NCBI GenBank assembly: GCA_023150835.1
Contig: JAKLKB010000166.1
Location: 1-22,500, forward strand
From: Myxococcota bacterium
GTDB lineage: Bacteria; Myxococcota_C; UBA6777
Length of the DNA: 22,500 nt
Direction: 5' to 3'
Part shown: in pieces, positions 8,597 through 15,301 of the stretch
How the letters are laid out: every line of letters begins with the position of its first letter
Numbering within the stretch: position 1 is the first letter of the stretch
Program-made: the position numbers and the translations under genes
The notes under the pieces: generated by a model
What the model saw: only the letters and a program-made list of their open reading frames with translations
Told to the model about the DNA's origin: nothing
Databases searched by the model: none

Positions 8597-8989
8597 ATGA
8601 CCGTTCTCGCCGAATGTACCGATGCTTTGCTCTACTTGCTTGATTACATGGTTGGCATCGACAAAAATCTCGACGCCCAAGAAACGCGCTACTTTATCCG
8701 CATCGCACGCCAACTCCACCAAGACGACTTTCTCTCCGTCCAAAAAAAGATCCAACGCATCGCCCAACTCGGCAACGATCCCCAACACGATCCCCAAACC
8801 CTCCTCCAAGAAGCCTGCGCCACCATCCGAAAAGAGCAACGCGCCGAAGAAGCCGTACAGATGTTGCGCAAGATGGCCGCCGTCGACGGCCACATCCACG
8901 ACCGCGAACAAGCACTGTTTGATCAGATCTGCCAACTTCTCGGCATCCCCACGTCCCCTCTGACCCTTGACGCCAACGCCGCCTCTTAA
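8597..8989 (+). CDS. TerB-like tellurite-resistance domain protein
   Basis: This 130-residue all-helical cytoplasmic protein begins at ATG 8597, six bases after a perfect AAGGAG (8585-8590). It has the internal two-fold pattern of TerB/DjlA-N domains. The first half has LLDYMVGIDKNLDAQETRYF (residues 14-33) and the second MLRKMAAVDGHIHDREQALF (89-108), each with the acidic D...E metal-binding-like positions (D22, E29, D97, D102, E104). TerB domains are associated with membrane-linked stress and defence complexes. The gap to the upstream channel-like gene is 42 bp with no terminator, so the two probably form an operon and the proteins may work together. No other ter gene is nearby, so tellurite resistance itself is not supported. 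Confidence 0.78.
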   Translation: MTVLAECTDALLYLLDYMVGIDKNLDAQETRYFIRIARQLHQDDFLSVQKKIQRIAQLGNDPQHDPQTLLQEACATIRKEQRAEEAVQMLRKMAAVDGHIHDREQALFDQICQLLGIPTSPLTLDANAAS

Positions 8990-9019
8990 CTACAAAGACG
9001 CGAGTGTGCGTGGGCTTTC

Positions 9020-9208
9020 TCTTGATTTGACTTACGCATTTGGTTCGGTTTTGTGGGGTTGGAACCCCACACCCCGCCATAAACTGTCGCCCCTTGACCC
9101 CGTGTTGGCCTCCGTGATCGATGGTTTTTCAAACCAACAGCACAGCCGATCGAGCGTTCGCGAACACGGCTTTTTTTGGCAACTGCGTAAGTCCTATCTT
9201 GATTTGAC
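9020..9208 (+). repeat. Family B MITE-like repeat, copy B2, with perfect terminal inverted repeats
   Basis: GACTTACGCA at 9029-9038 and TGCGTAAGTC at 9184-9193 are perfect 10-bp inverted repeats enclosing about 145 bp. Outside them TCTTGATTTGAC occurs directly repeated at 9020-9031 and 9197-9208, overlapping the left inverted repeat by three bases. This may be a target duplication or part of the element. The interior contains a TGGGGT/ACCCCA hairpin near 9056. It fills the 273-bp gap between the TerB-like and C2-domain genes. No coding capacity is evident. Confidence 0.82.
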
Positions 9209-9262
9209 GCACCTGCACGTTCACTTGCGCCCTGCCCCAAACCTCTCGTAAAGGAGTCTGTG

Positions 9263-10012
9263 ATGCTTCTCTCTCGCTCTCTCCGATGGTTGCTTTGTTC
9301 TTTTGTTTTCGCTGCCTCCTTGTCTTACGCCTGCCCTTCGCACGCACAAACAGAAACTTATCTCGTCACGGTTGTTGACGCTCAGATCGCACCCCTCAAA
9401 CAAAACAAACGACGATGGGATGGCGGTTTTGGCAAGATGACTCTCCCTGACGTCTTCGTCCAATTTGAAATCGGCGGAAAGCGCTATCGCACCACCGTCA
9501 TCAACAACACCCTTCTCCCTTCTTGGAAGATGACTTGGACCGTCCAAGCCCGACCCGACGAACGCATCTACATCAAAGTCCTCGACAAAGACCTCTCCGA
9601 CAACGACCTCATCGGCGAAGGTGACGGCCTGATCGGACAAATGCCTCCCAAACTTTTCTTTGGACAAGTTCTCTCCCTCCGCATCACCGTTGAAAAAGTT
9701 TCTCCCCCAAAACCTGTGAAGCCCGTTGTGCCCGTTGTACCTGTAAAACCCATCGTACCTGTAAAACCCGTTGTACCTGTAAAGCCCGTTGTACCTGTAA
9801 AGCCCGTTGTACCCGTTGTACCTGTGAAGCCCGTTGTGCCTGTAAAGCCCGTTGTACCTGTAAAACCCGTTGTGCCCGTTGTGCCCGTTGTACCTGTAAA
9901 ACCCGTTGTGCCCGTTGTGCCTGTAAAGCCCGTTGTGCCTGTAAAGCTCGAACTACCGACAACAAAGCCAGCGGATGTGCCGACGTCTCGGCCAGTTTCA
10001 AGCCCGAAGTGA
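9263..10012 (+). CDS. Secreted C2-domain protein with Pro-Val-Lys repeat tail
   Basis: This 249-residue protein starts at ATG 9263, six bases after AAGGAG (9251-9256); the GTG at 9260 is too close to that site. A Sec signal peptide spans about residues 1-28, with likely cleavage after SHA. Residues about 31-145 form a C2 domain. [20 protein letters not shown] (61-80), NNTLLPSW and [15 protein letters not shown] (106-120) match the family pattern, including aspartates D63, D108, D110, D113 and D115 where calcium-binding C2 domains have theirs. Residues about 150-235 are repeats of PVVPVKP, probably an extended rod such as a spacer across periplasm or wall. Calcium-dependent binding to membrane or envelope is inferred. 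No partner is adjacent, though it could be linked to the channel/TerB pair upstream. Confidence 0.82.
   Translation: MLLSRSLRWLLCSFVFAASLSYACPSHAQTETYLVTVVDAQIAPLKQNKRRWDGGFGKMTLPDVFVQFEIGGKRYRTTVINNTLLPSWKMTWTVQARPDERIYIKVLDKDLSDNDLIGEGDGLIGQMPPKLFFGQVLSLRITVEKVSPPKPVKPVVPVVPVKPIVPVKPVVPVKPVVPVKPVVPVVPVKPVVPVKPVVPVKPVVPVVPVVPVKPVVPVVPVKPVVPVKLELPTTKPADVPTSRPVSSPK
9713..9947 (+). repeat. In-frame tandem repeats coding PVVPVKP
   Basis: About 235 bp consist of irregularly alternating 9- and 18-bp modules that encode PVV and PVK(P) steps. Synonymous differences (GTA/GTG/GTT, AAA/AAG, CCT/CCC) are scattered between units. The tract therefore shows slippage and exchange while staying in frame. 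It ends where the unique sequence [15 protein letters not shown] begins. Confidence 0.92.
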
Positions 10013-10100
10013 GGCGAAACAGGGACCCGCAGAATGGGTGAAGTGCCTTGCTTTTTGGAGGTGGTTGTGCAACCTTCCGTCGAATCGGATAGGTGTGATA

Positions 10101-10228
10101 TGTTGACAAAAAACGCCATGTTCGTGCCCGTACAAGCGAGAGAGTCGTTGGTGTGAGACGCGACGATCTGTTCGCCAACATGGGGTCAAGGGGCGACAGT
10201 CCCTTGCGGGGTGTGGGGCAGCGCCCCA
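10101..10228 (-). repeat. Family B repeat, copy B3 (reverse, divergent)
   Basis: Its reverse complement shares CAAGGGACTGTCGCCCCTTGACCCC with B4, and then an interrupted match through ACACCAACGAC, CGAACATGGCG and TTTTTTGTC. The terminal TGCGTAAGTC repeats are not recognisable. It runs directly into repeat C1, as if C replaced or was inserted at one B end. With C1 and D1 it occupies most of the 574-bp gap 10013-10586, which has no credible gene. Confidence 0.7.
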
Positions 10229-10363
10229 TACGCGCCTTGTTCAGGTGGAAACCTCGTAGAGTCGGTCTTGATCGCCTTTTTTTTTCTCCCCCCCTCAATC
10301 CCCCCGGCCAACGGGGGGAAGTTGGAACGGGCAGCGTCTGCATTTCGTGCATACAGCGTGCGT
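10224..10363 (+). repeat. Family C repeat, copy C1
   Basis: These 140 bp match 22361-22500 at all but one position by direct reading. The element has a nine-base T-run, seven Cs, and a CCCCCC/GGGGGG hairpin around GGCCAAC. The flanks differ from those of C2 except for a few bases of GC-rich sequence on the left. Confidence 0.93.
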
Positions 10364-10416
10364 CATGAAAAAACAAAATCCCAAAAACAAAATCCCCGAT
10401 GCTTCCGACTTTCGCT

Positions 10417-10440
10417 CCCTCCCCTGTTCACGGGGGAGGG
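10417..10440. repeat. Family D GC-rich hairpin, copy D1
   Basis: CCCTCCCC (10417-10424) pairs perfectly with GGGGAGGG (10433-10440) around an eight-base loop, and is followed by more G-rich sequence. A related hairpin is at 22222-22256. There is no T-tract, so it is not a standard terminator. Further right, 10483-10500 carries the small GGGGC-AGC-GCCCC palindrome also seen at 10215-10227. Confidence 0.6.
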
Positions 10441-10586
10441 CGGGGTGGGGGGCTTTCCTCCGCTTCACCTAACGCCTATGGGGCAGCGCCCCACCAACCA
10501 TCGAACAAGCGGCACTTGTGAGAAGACGAAACATCCGATCTCGTTAGAACGCTCGCCGTTTACGCATCGAAGAAGGAACGCGACAC

Positions 10587-11789
10587 ATGGCTTCACAGGC
10601 ACAGACAGGACAATATCTCGGTATTCGCTTGACCGTGCAGTGTGATCTTCCGCAAGATCCGTATTACGCGGCCAAAGATTTCTTTCCCTCCGAAGGAGCC
10701 GAAGGAATCCGCGTGGGCCGAACCAAAGACTGCGATATCTTTTTGCAAGACGCGGGTGTGTCGGGGCTTCATTGCCGTTTGAAAAGCGGACCGCAGGGAT
10801 TTTGGTTGGAGGATATGGGGAGCCGGAATGGGACTTATTTGGGGGGGCGGCTGTTGGAGCCAGACGAGCAGGTGATCTTGCAAGACGGCGATGTGATCGA
10901 TCTTCATCCGTATCGGATTACGGTGCATTTGGGGGCCTCGGTGTTCCAAAAACCCGCACCTCCAAGCGATGGGATGGACAGTACGCGAGATCTCGGCAAG
11001 CAGATGCTCCAGAGTATGTTGACAGGCGAAGAAAGCGCAACGCCGACGCTGCAATGGCTCAACGCTCCGCAAGGTCCACAATCTTTTGCGCTCAAGGAAT
11101 ACGAAGACTTTACGATCGGGCGAAGTGATCAATCCTCTTTGTTTCTCAACGACGAAGCGATCAGTCGAGAACACGCGATTATCCGACGCGATTGGACAGG
11201 GGTGACCATCCGCGATCTCGAAAGCCGCAATGGTGTCGTTGTCAACGGTGTGATGGTGCGGCGTGGGAGTGAAGTCGAACTCAAACACAACGACCGCATC
11301 GTCCTTGGTTCGCATCAGTTTGTTTTTCGAGATCCTTTTGCGGCAGAGATGGCCCAAAAACTCAACGCTCTGCCTGTGCATCTCCGCAGTGACGATGATT
11401 CCACGCTGCCGCCTACCGCCATGACCACAGGGGCTTTTGCTTCTTTGGCCGCAGGCGACGAACCGACATCAGGCCAATGGCAAGCCCCAAAGCGCTCTGC
11501 CCCCTCGCCTTCTTTTGTGCCTCCACCCAAACGCTCGATCCCACCGCCCACGACGACGCCTCCTGTTGCGCCTGTCCCTGCAAAAATGCCCGTTGCTTCG
11601 CCTCCACCGATGGCTGTGATGGCTCCATCCTCTCCGCCGTCCACTTCGGCTTTACCCTCTTCGCAGTCTCCCGCTCCTGCACCCGTTGCGGCGCTGCGTC
11701 CTGCACAACAAGTCTTCCTCTGGATCGGCGGCTTTCTCCTTGCCCTTCTGTTGGGGATCTTGGGGTTCTTGTTGTTTTTGTATCCTTAA
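10587..11789 (+). CDS. Double-FHA-domain tail-anchored membrane protein
   Basis: This 400-residue protein starts at ATG 10587 with AAGGA nine bases upstream. It has two forkhead-associated domains, which bind phosphothreonine peptides. FHA1 covers about residues 35-115, with GR (44-45), SGLH (59-62) and SRNGT (79-83). FHA2 covers about 170-248, with GR (178-179), SREHA (193-197) and SRNG (213-216). Both keep the key Arg, Ser, His and Asn. Residues about 265-370 are a Pro/Ala/Ser-rich linker, and about 376-398 a single C-terminal membrane helix, so the FHA domains should face the cytoplasm. It lies 194 bp before a Ser/Thr kinase gene on the same strand; recognition of that kinase or its substrates is the natural inference. 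The last coding bases are duplicated downstream. Confidence 0.9.
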   Translation: MASQAQTGQYLGIRLTVQCDLPQDPYYAAKDFFPSEGAEGIRVGRTKDCDIFLQDAGVSGLHCRLKSGPQGFWLEDMGSRNGTYLGGRLLEPDEQVILQDGDVIDLHPYRITVHLGASVFQKPAPPSDGMDSTRDLGKQMLQSMLTGEESATPTLQWLNAPQGPQSFALKEYEDFTIGRSDQSSLFLNDEAISREHAIIRRDWTGVTIRDLESRNGVVVNGVMVRRGSEVELKHNDRIVLGSHQFVFRDPFAAEMAQKLNALPVHLRSDDDSTLPPTAMTTGAFASLAAGDEPTSGQWQAPKRSAPSPSFVPPPKRSIPPPTTTPPVAPVPAKMPVASPPPMAVMAPSSPPSTSALPSSQSPAPAPVAALRPAQQVFLWIGGFLLALLLGILGFLLFLYP

Positions 11790-11828
11790 TCTGCTGTTGG
11801 GGATCTTTGGGGTTCTTGTTGTTTTTGT
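11748..11828 (+). repeat. Tandem duplication of the FHA gene 3' end
   Basis: The 34 bases at 11748-11781 recur at 11794-11828 with one extra T, a period of 46 bp. The first copy codes for the end of the membrane helix; the second lies just after the stop codon. Confidence 0.9.
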
Positions 11829-11914
11829 CCCATCCACCTTCGGGGGCGCTCTGAGATCCCCAGCCCTACAAGGAGTCGCTCGTTGCAAAGATATCACGAA
11901 AACAGAACAGGTAT

Positions 11915-11943
11915 TTGACAAGGACAGCAAACCTGCGTAGCAT
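11915..11943 (+). promoter_or_regulatory. Probable sigma-70-type promoter of the kinase gene
   Basis: A perfect TTGACA (11915-11920) is separated by exactly 17 bp from TAGCAT (11938-11943), which matches four of six -10 positions. Transcription would begin near 11950, giving a leader of about 34 nt before the ATG at 11984. Hence the kinase is probably transcribed independently of the FHA gene. Confidence 0.55.
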
Positions 11944-11983
11944 GGCTCCCGATGTCTTTTCACTGCATTTTTAGCGTTGTCGA

Positions 11984-14119
11984 ATGAGTAAACAAAACGA
12001 AACCACACCTTGCCCTATCTGCGAACACCTCAACGCGTCCAACGCTGTTTTCTGCCAAAATTGCGGAAGCAGCCTTCAGGCTCATGATCCTGAAGATCCC
12101 CTTGTTGGCCGGATGGTGGGCAATTATCGCCTCCTTCAGAGAAAAGGGGAGGGCGGATTTGGTGTCGTTTATCGTGCCGAACACCGCGAGCTTCACACTT
12201 CGTTTGCTGTCAAGATCCTTCATCCGCAGTTTTCTGCAAATCGCCAAGCTGCCGAACGTTTCCGCCGCGAAGCCTTGGCTGCGGGAAAACTCCGCCACGA
12301 ACACGTCGTGTACATCGCTGACTTTGGACAAGCCAAAGGCATCGGATACTACTACGCGATGGAGTTCTTGCAGGGCGAAACGCTCAAAGAAGCCATCGAA
12401 AAAGCACAGGTCTTTCCCAAAGAACGCATCCTCCATATCGCCCGCCAAGTGACTTCGGCGATGGATCGCGTGCATGCACTCAAGATCGTCCACCGCGATC
12501 TCAAACCTGAAAACATCTTCTTGATCGAAAAAGACGGATCACCCGACTACGTCAAGCTCGTCGACTTTGGCATCGCCAAGATCATGGACGAGGCCACAGC
12601 CTCGATCACGCGCACGGGACTCAGCGTCGGAACCCCCTTGTATATGTCCCCCGAACAAGCACGCGGAAACCTCCGAACCCTCGACCAACGCTCCGATATC
12701 TACTCGTGGGCCATCATCGTCTACGAGATGTTGACAGGACGCCCCCCCTTCTACAGCGACAATCCGCACGATGTGGTCATGCAACACATCCGCTCCGCTG
12801 TCCCCGCCATGAGCGAGCGTAGCAAGCTTCGCTGCTTTAGCGATGAACTCGAAGACCTCTTCCAACGCGCTCTCGCCAAAGATCCCGAACAGCGGCCCCC
12901 TTCGATGATCGCTTTCTACCAAGAACTCGAACCCTGTTTGCTCGATCCCGACGCCATCGAAGAAAAAAAGCGTACACGCGGCCCGCTGCTTTCTCTTGCA
13001 CGAAAACGCAAGAAGCTCGCCCAAACCACCAAAGAAGAAAATGCCGAACATACGCCTCCGTCGAACCCCAGCGCCCGTGAGATCTTTGGCGGGGCCGCAG
13101 CCGTCACTTCTACAGGCGAGCAACTGACCGCCAACGAAGCGAACAAACCAAACAAATCAAACGATTGGCGCAGTGTCTTCCAAACGCACGATCCCTCTGT
13201 TCAACGCGAAGCTGCGTTGGTGAGCGCCCCCCACGCCCAAGACGCTGCCCAGCCCCGAAGTAGGCTCGCTTTGCCTCCCCACGCAAGCGAGCCTGTCGCC
13301 CTCCAATACCTCAATGCCAGCGTCGAAGACACCATTCTTTCGCTCGCACCGCAACTTGAACCGCACGAAACCTCTCGCCCCGAAGAAGATTCTCACCCCG
13401 AAGAAGACTCCTCTCCGTCCATGCGGATCGCCGATGAGATCACTCTGACCAAGCCTCGACCCGCTCCCCCCCAAAGAGCCGATTTTGACGAAGACGACGA
13501 TATCGCCCGTTATGGCGGAATGACCGCCGTCCAGCGGATGTGGTGGATCTTGGGTGGCGTCGGCTTGATCTTTCTGTTTATCTTGATCTTTATCCCTTCG
13601 CCTCCCCCTCCCACACCTTCGCCCAAACTCCCTCAACCCCACACACAAACCTCGAATCCTCCTGCCCCGATCGTGACGGTTCAACCGTTGCCTTCGGCTC
13701 AACCAAGGACTTCTCCTCGCCCTCAACCCACGCACACTCCCCCGACAACACCCGATGCACGGGTTGTTGGGCCGAGCATTCCTTCCAATGTTCTTGTGAT
13801 CCACGCCCAACCGCGTGCCAAGTGCTTTGTCAACGGCCAACCCATCGGCAAAACGCCTTGTCAGATCCTGCGCACACAAAAGTCCGTCCTACTCGAATTG
13901 AAACAAACAGGCTTTCGCACACACAGCGAGCAGATCGAACCCGCCAAGATCAAACAAGAACGCCTTGAGATCCGCCTCAAACGCAGCAAACCCAAACCCC
14001 GCACTCCAACCGAAACTCCAGTCCCCACACCACCTCGCAAAACAGGGGATATCTTTGAGAACGCTGACAATCCCTTTGGCATCCAACACGATAACCCCTT
14101 CAAAAAACCCAAAAAATAG
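11984..14119 (+). CDS. Hanks-type Ser/Thr protein kinase with zinc ribbon and PEGA domain
   Basis: This 711-residue transmembrane kinase phosphorylates Ser/Thr in cytoplasmic proteins. In order: a zinc ribbon with CPIC (C10, C13) and CQNC (C24, C27); a kinase domain at about 47-310 with GEGGFG (55-60), K77 in FAVK, E96, HRDLKPEN (170-177, catalytic D172), DFG (194-196) and SPE (222-224); then a charged Ser/Pro/Glu-rich juxtamembrane region. One membrane helix lies at about 520-538, followed by a Pro-rich stalk and a PEGA domain at about 600-670 outside the membrane. All catalytic residues are present, so it should be active. The ATG at 11984 lacks a strong ribosome site. The TPR/PEGA protein gene follows after 58 bp, suggesting a shared transcript and a shared envelope task. 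Confidence 0.95.
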   Translation: MSKQNETTPCPICEHLNASNAVFCQNCGSSLQAHDPEDPLVGRMVGNYRLLQRKGEGGFGVVYRAEHRELHTSFAVKILHPQFSANRQAAERFRREALAAGKLRHEHVVYIADFGQAKGIGYYYAMEFLQGETLKEAIEKAQVFPKERILHIARQVTSAMDRVHALKIVHRDLKPENIFLIEKDGSPDYVKLVDFGIAKIMDEATASITRTGLSVGTPLYMSPEQARGNLRTLDQRSDIYSWAIIVYEMLTGRPPFYSDNPHDVVMQHIRSAVPAMSERSKLRCFSDELEDLFQRALAKDPEQRPPSMIAFYQELEPCLLDPDAIEEKKRTRGPLLSLARKRKKLAQTTKEENAEHTPPSNPSAREIFGGAAAVTSTGEQLTANEANKPNKSNDWRSVFQTHDPSVQREAALVSAPHAQDAAQPRSRLALPPHASEPVALQYLNASVEDTILSLAPQLEPHETSRPEEDSHPEEDSSPSMRIADEITLTKPRPAPPQRADFDEDDDIARYGGMTAVQRMWWILGGVGLIFLFILIFIPSPPPPTPSPKLPQPHTQTSNPPAPIVTVQPLPSAQPRTSPRPQPTHTPPTTPDARVVGPSIPSNVLVIHAQPRAKCFVNGQPIGKTPCQILRTQKSVLLELKQTGFRTHSEQIEPAKIKQERLEIRLKRSKPKPRTPTETPVPTPPRKTGDIFENADNPFGIQHDNPFKKPKK

Positions 14120-14154
14120 TGTTGTTCTTGTGTTGTTCTCGTCTTTTCTCAACC

Positions 14155-14219
14155 TTTGTCGCCTCTCTTTGACACCCATGCACAAACGCTTTTTTTGTCG
14201 CCTCTCTTTGACACCCATG
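14155..14219 (+). repeat. Direct repeat that doubles the start of the TPR/PEGA gene
   Basis: A 26-base sequence ending in TTTGACACCCATG occurs at 14155-14180 and again at 14194-14219, a period of 39 bp. Since 39 is a multiple of three, both copies place an ATG in the same frame (14178 and 14217). Confidence 0.9.
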
Positions 14220-15257
14220 TACAGGCTCTTTTTTTCATCCATACACCGCCGCGTTGTTTGCCCTGTGGCCCGCTCTTGGGTCGGGGCTTTGCTTGCTGTG
14301 TGCTGTTTTCTCGTGGCTTCGCGATGTTTCGCCCAAAGCCCTCAACCTCCCCGCAGCGACAGCGATATCATGTCCTCTGGCTTGCTTAAAGAAGCCGAGC
14401 GCCTCTGGCGTGAAGGACTTGTTCTCGCCCGCGAGCGCAAATACCCTGAAGCCTTGACCAAGTTTCTCGCTTCTCGCCGCCTGATCCCTGCCCAAGAACA
14501 GAAGAATGATGTTGCCCGCGCTTTGCTTTCTTATTATATCGGGCGGACTTATCACATCCTCAACAAGCCCCTCCCCGCACGCGACAACTATCGTGGCTAT
14601 CTCCGCATCGCACCCACAGGAAAACATCAAGCGCAGATCCGACTCTGGCTCAAGCAGCTTTATCCGCAGATCCGCGCAAAGCTGCTCCTTGATACCGTCC
14701 CCGCTGCGCGTTGTCGGATCGAACATCCCGCTGGTGTTCACGAAGCCCAAACGCCGATCGAACAAGAAGTCGAAGCGGGTTCTTTGTTTATCCGATGCTT
14801 GAAACAAGACTTCCTCCCCGAAGAGATGCGACTCACTCTTGCCCCACAACAGGAACAAAATCTGCGACTCGCCCTGCGCCCCAAACCCAAGCCGCGCATC
14901 GCTCCGCCTCCGCCCAAACCTCTCGAACTGCGTTGGGTCGGTTATCTTCTTGGCGGTGTTGGGCTTGCCGCGCTCGCAACTGCCGGAGGCTTCGGCATCT
15001 CTGCGATGCTTCTTGATCAAGACGCCCAAAACAACCGCGAGCTACGAACGCCTGCTACTTCTCGCCTTGCTATCGATCAACACAACCAAGCGCAATCCAA
15101 CGCCACCCTTGCCAATGCCTTTTACATCACAGGAGGCGTTCTGACTCTCGCGGGAGTCATCGTCGCGGTCGTGGTGTGGCCGCGTACGCCTCCTCCTCCA
15201 AAAACGCCTGCTATCGGCAAAGATCGTGTGGTACTTCTGGATATCGAAATCAGGTGA
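14178..15257 (+). CDS. TPR/PEGA membrane protein beside the Ser/Thr kinase
   Basis: From ATG 14178 this is 359 residues; from ATG 14217 it is 346. Neither start has a clear ribosome site, and the two arise from a direct repeat. A signal sequence with a long basic front ends near SRCFA, around residue 52 of the longer form. Residues about 65-165 look like TPR helices (AERLWREGLVLARERKYPEA, then ARALLSYYIGRTYHILNKPL). Residues about 166-234 resemble a PEGA beta-domain, then a Pro-rich linker, then two membrane helices at about 254-277 and 313-335. This architecture is frequent beside Myxococcota kinases; exact function is unknown. The final 13 or so codons lie in a sequence that is repeated just downstream, at the edge of a protease gene remnant, so the C-terminus may be recently altered. 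Confidence 0.8.
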   Translation: MHKRFFCRLSLTPMYRLFFSSIHRRVVCPVARSWVGALLAVCCFLVASRCFAQSPQPPRSDSDIMSSGLLKEAERLWREGLVLARERKYPEALTKFLASRRLIPAQEQKNDVARALLSYYIGRTYHILNKPLPARDNYRGYLRIAPTGKHQAQIRLWLKQLYPQIRAKLLLDTVPAARCRIEHPAGVHEAQTPIEQEVEAGSLFIRCLKQDFLPEEMRLTLAPQQEQNLRLALRPKPKPRIAPPPPKPLELRWVGYLLGGVGLAALATAGGFGISAMLLDQDAQNNRELRTPATSRLAIDQHNQAQSNATLANAFYITGGVLTLAGVIVAVVVWPRTPPPPKTPAIGKDRVVLLDIEIR

Positions 15258-15301
15258 GTGGAAAAACGCCTGCTATCGGCAAAGATCGTGTGGTACTTCT
15301 G
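15200..15301 (+). repeat. 40-bp duplication joining the TPR/PEGA gene to the Lon remnant
   Basis: Bases 15200-15239 are repeated perfectly at 15262-15301, a period of 62 bp. Weak similarity continues about 20 bases beyond each copy. The first copy is read as KTPAIGKDRVVLL at the end of the TPR/PEGA protein. The second reads the same peptide in another frame, straight into the Lon-like remnant. Confidence 0.93.

Noticed and set aside
8174-8935. 253-codon open frame on the minus strand opposite the channel-like and TerB-like genes
   Set aside because: It overlaps two genes with clear families and ribosome sites. Its own composition is what C-rich third positions on the plus strand produce in antisense. 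The same applies to long minus-strand frames at 12539-13123, 13157-13879 and 14235-15029.
7118-8989. A complete Zorya or a tellurite-resistance operon
   Set aside because: ZorB, ZorC/ZorD and other ter genes are absent; only single-domain resemblance is present.
9568-10119. Minus-strand frame with [13 protein letters not shown] collagen-like repeats
   Set aside because: It is the antisense reading of the PVVPVKP repeats. The plus-strand gene has a signal peptide, ribosome site and a C2 domain.
10211-10645. Open frames crossing the 10013-10586 gap, and 22054-22335
   Set aside because: They consist of repeat families B, C and D and have no ribosome sites. The identical peptide encoded twice by family C follows from the DNA repeat.
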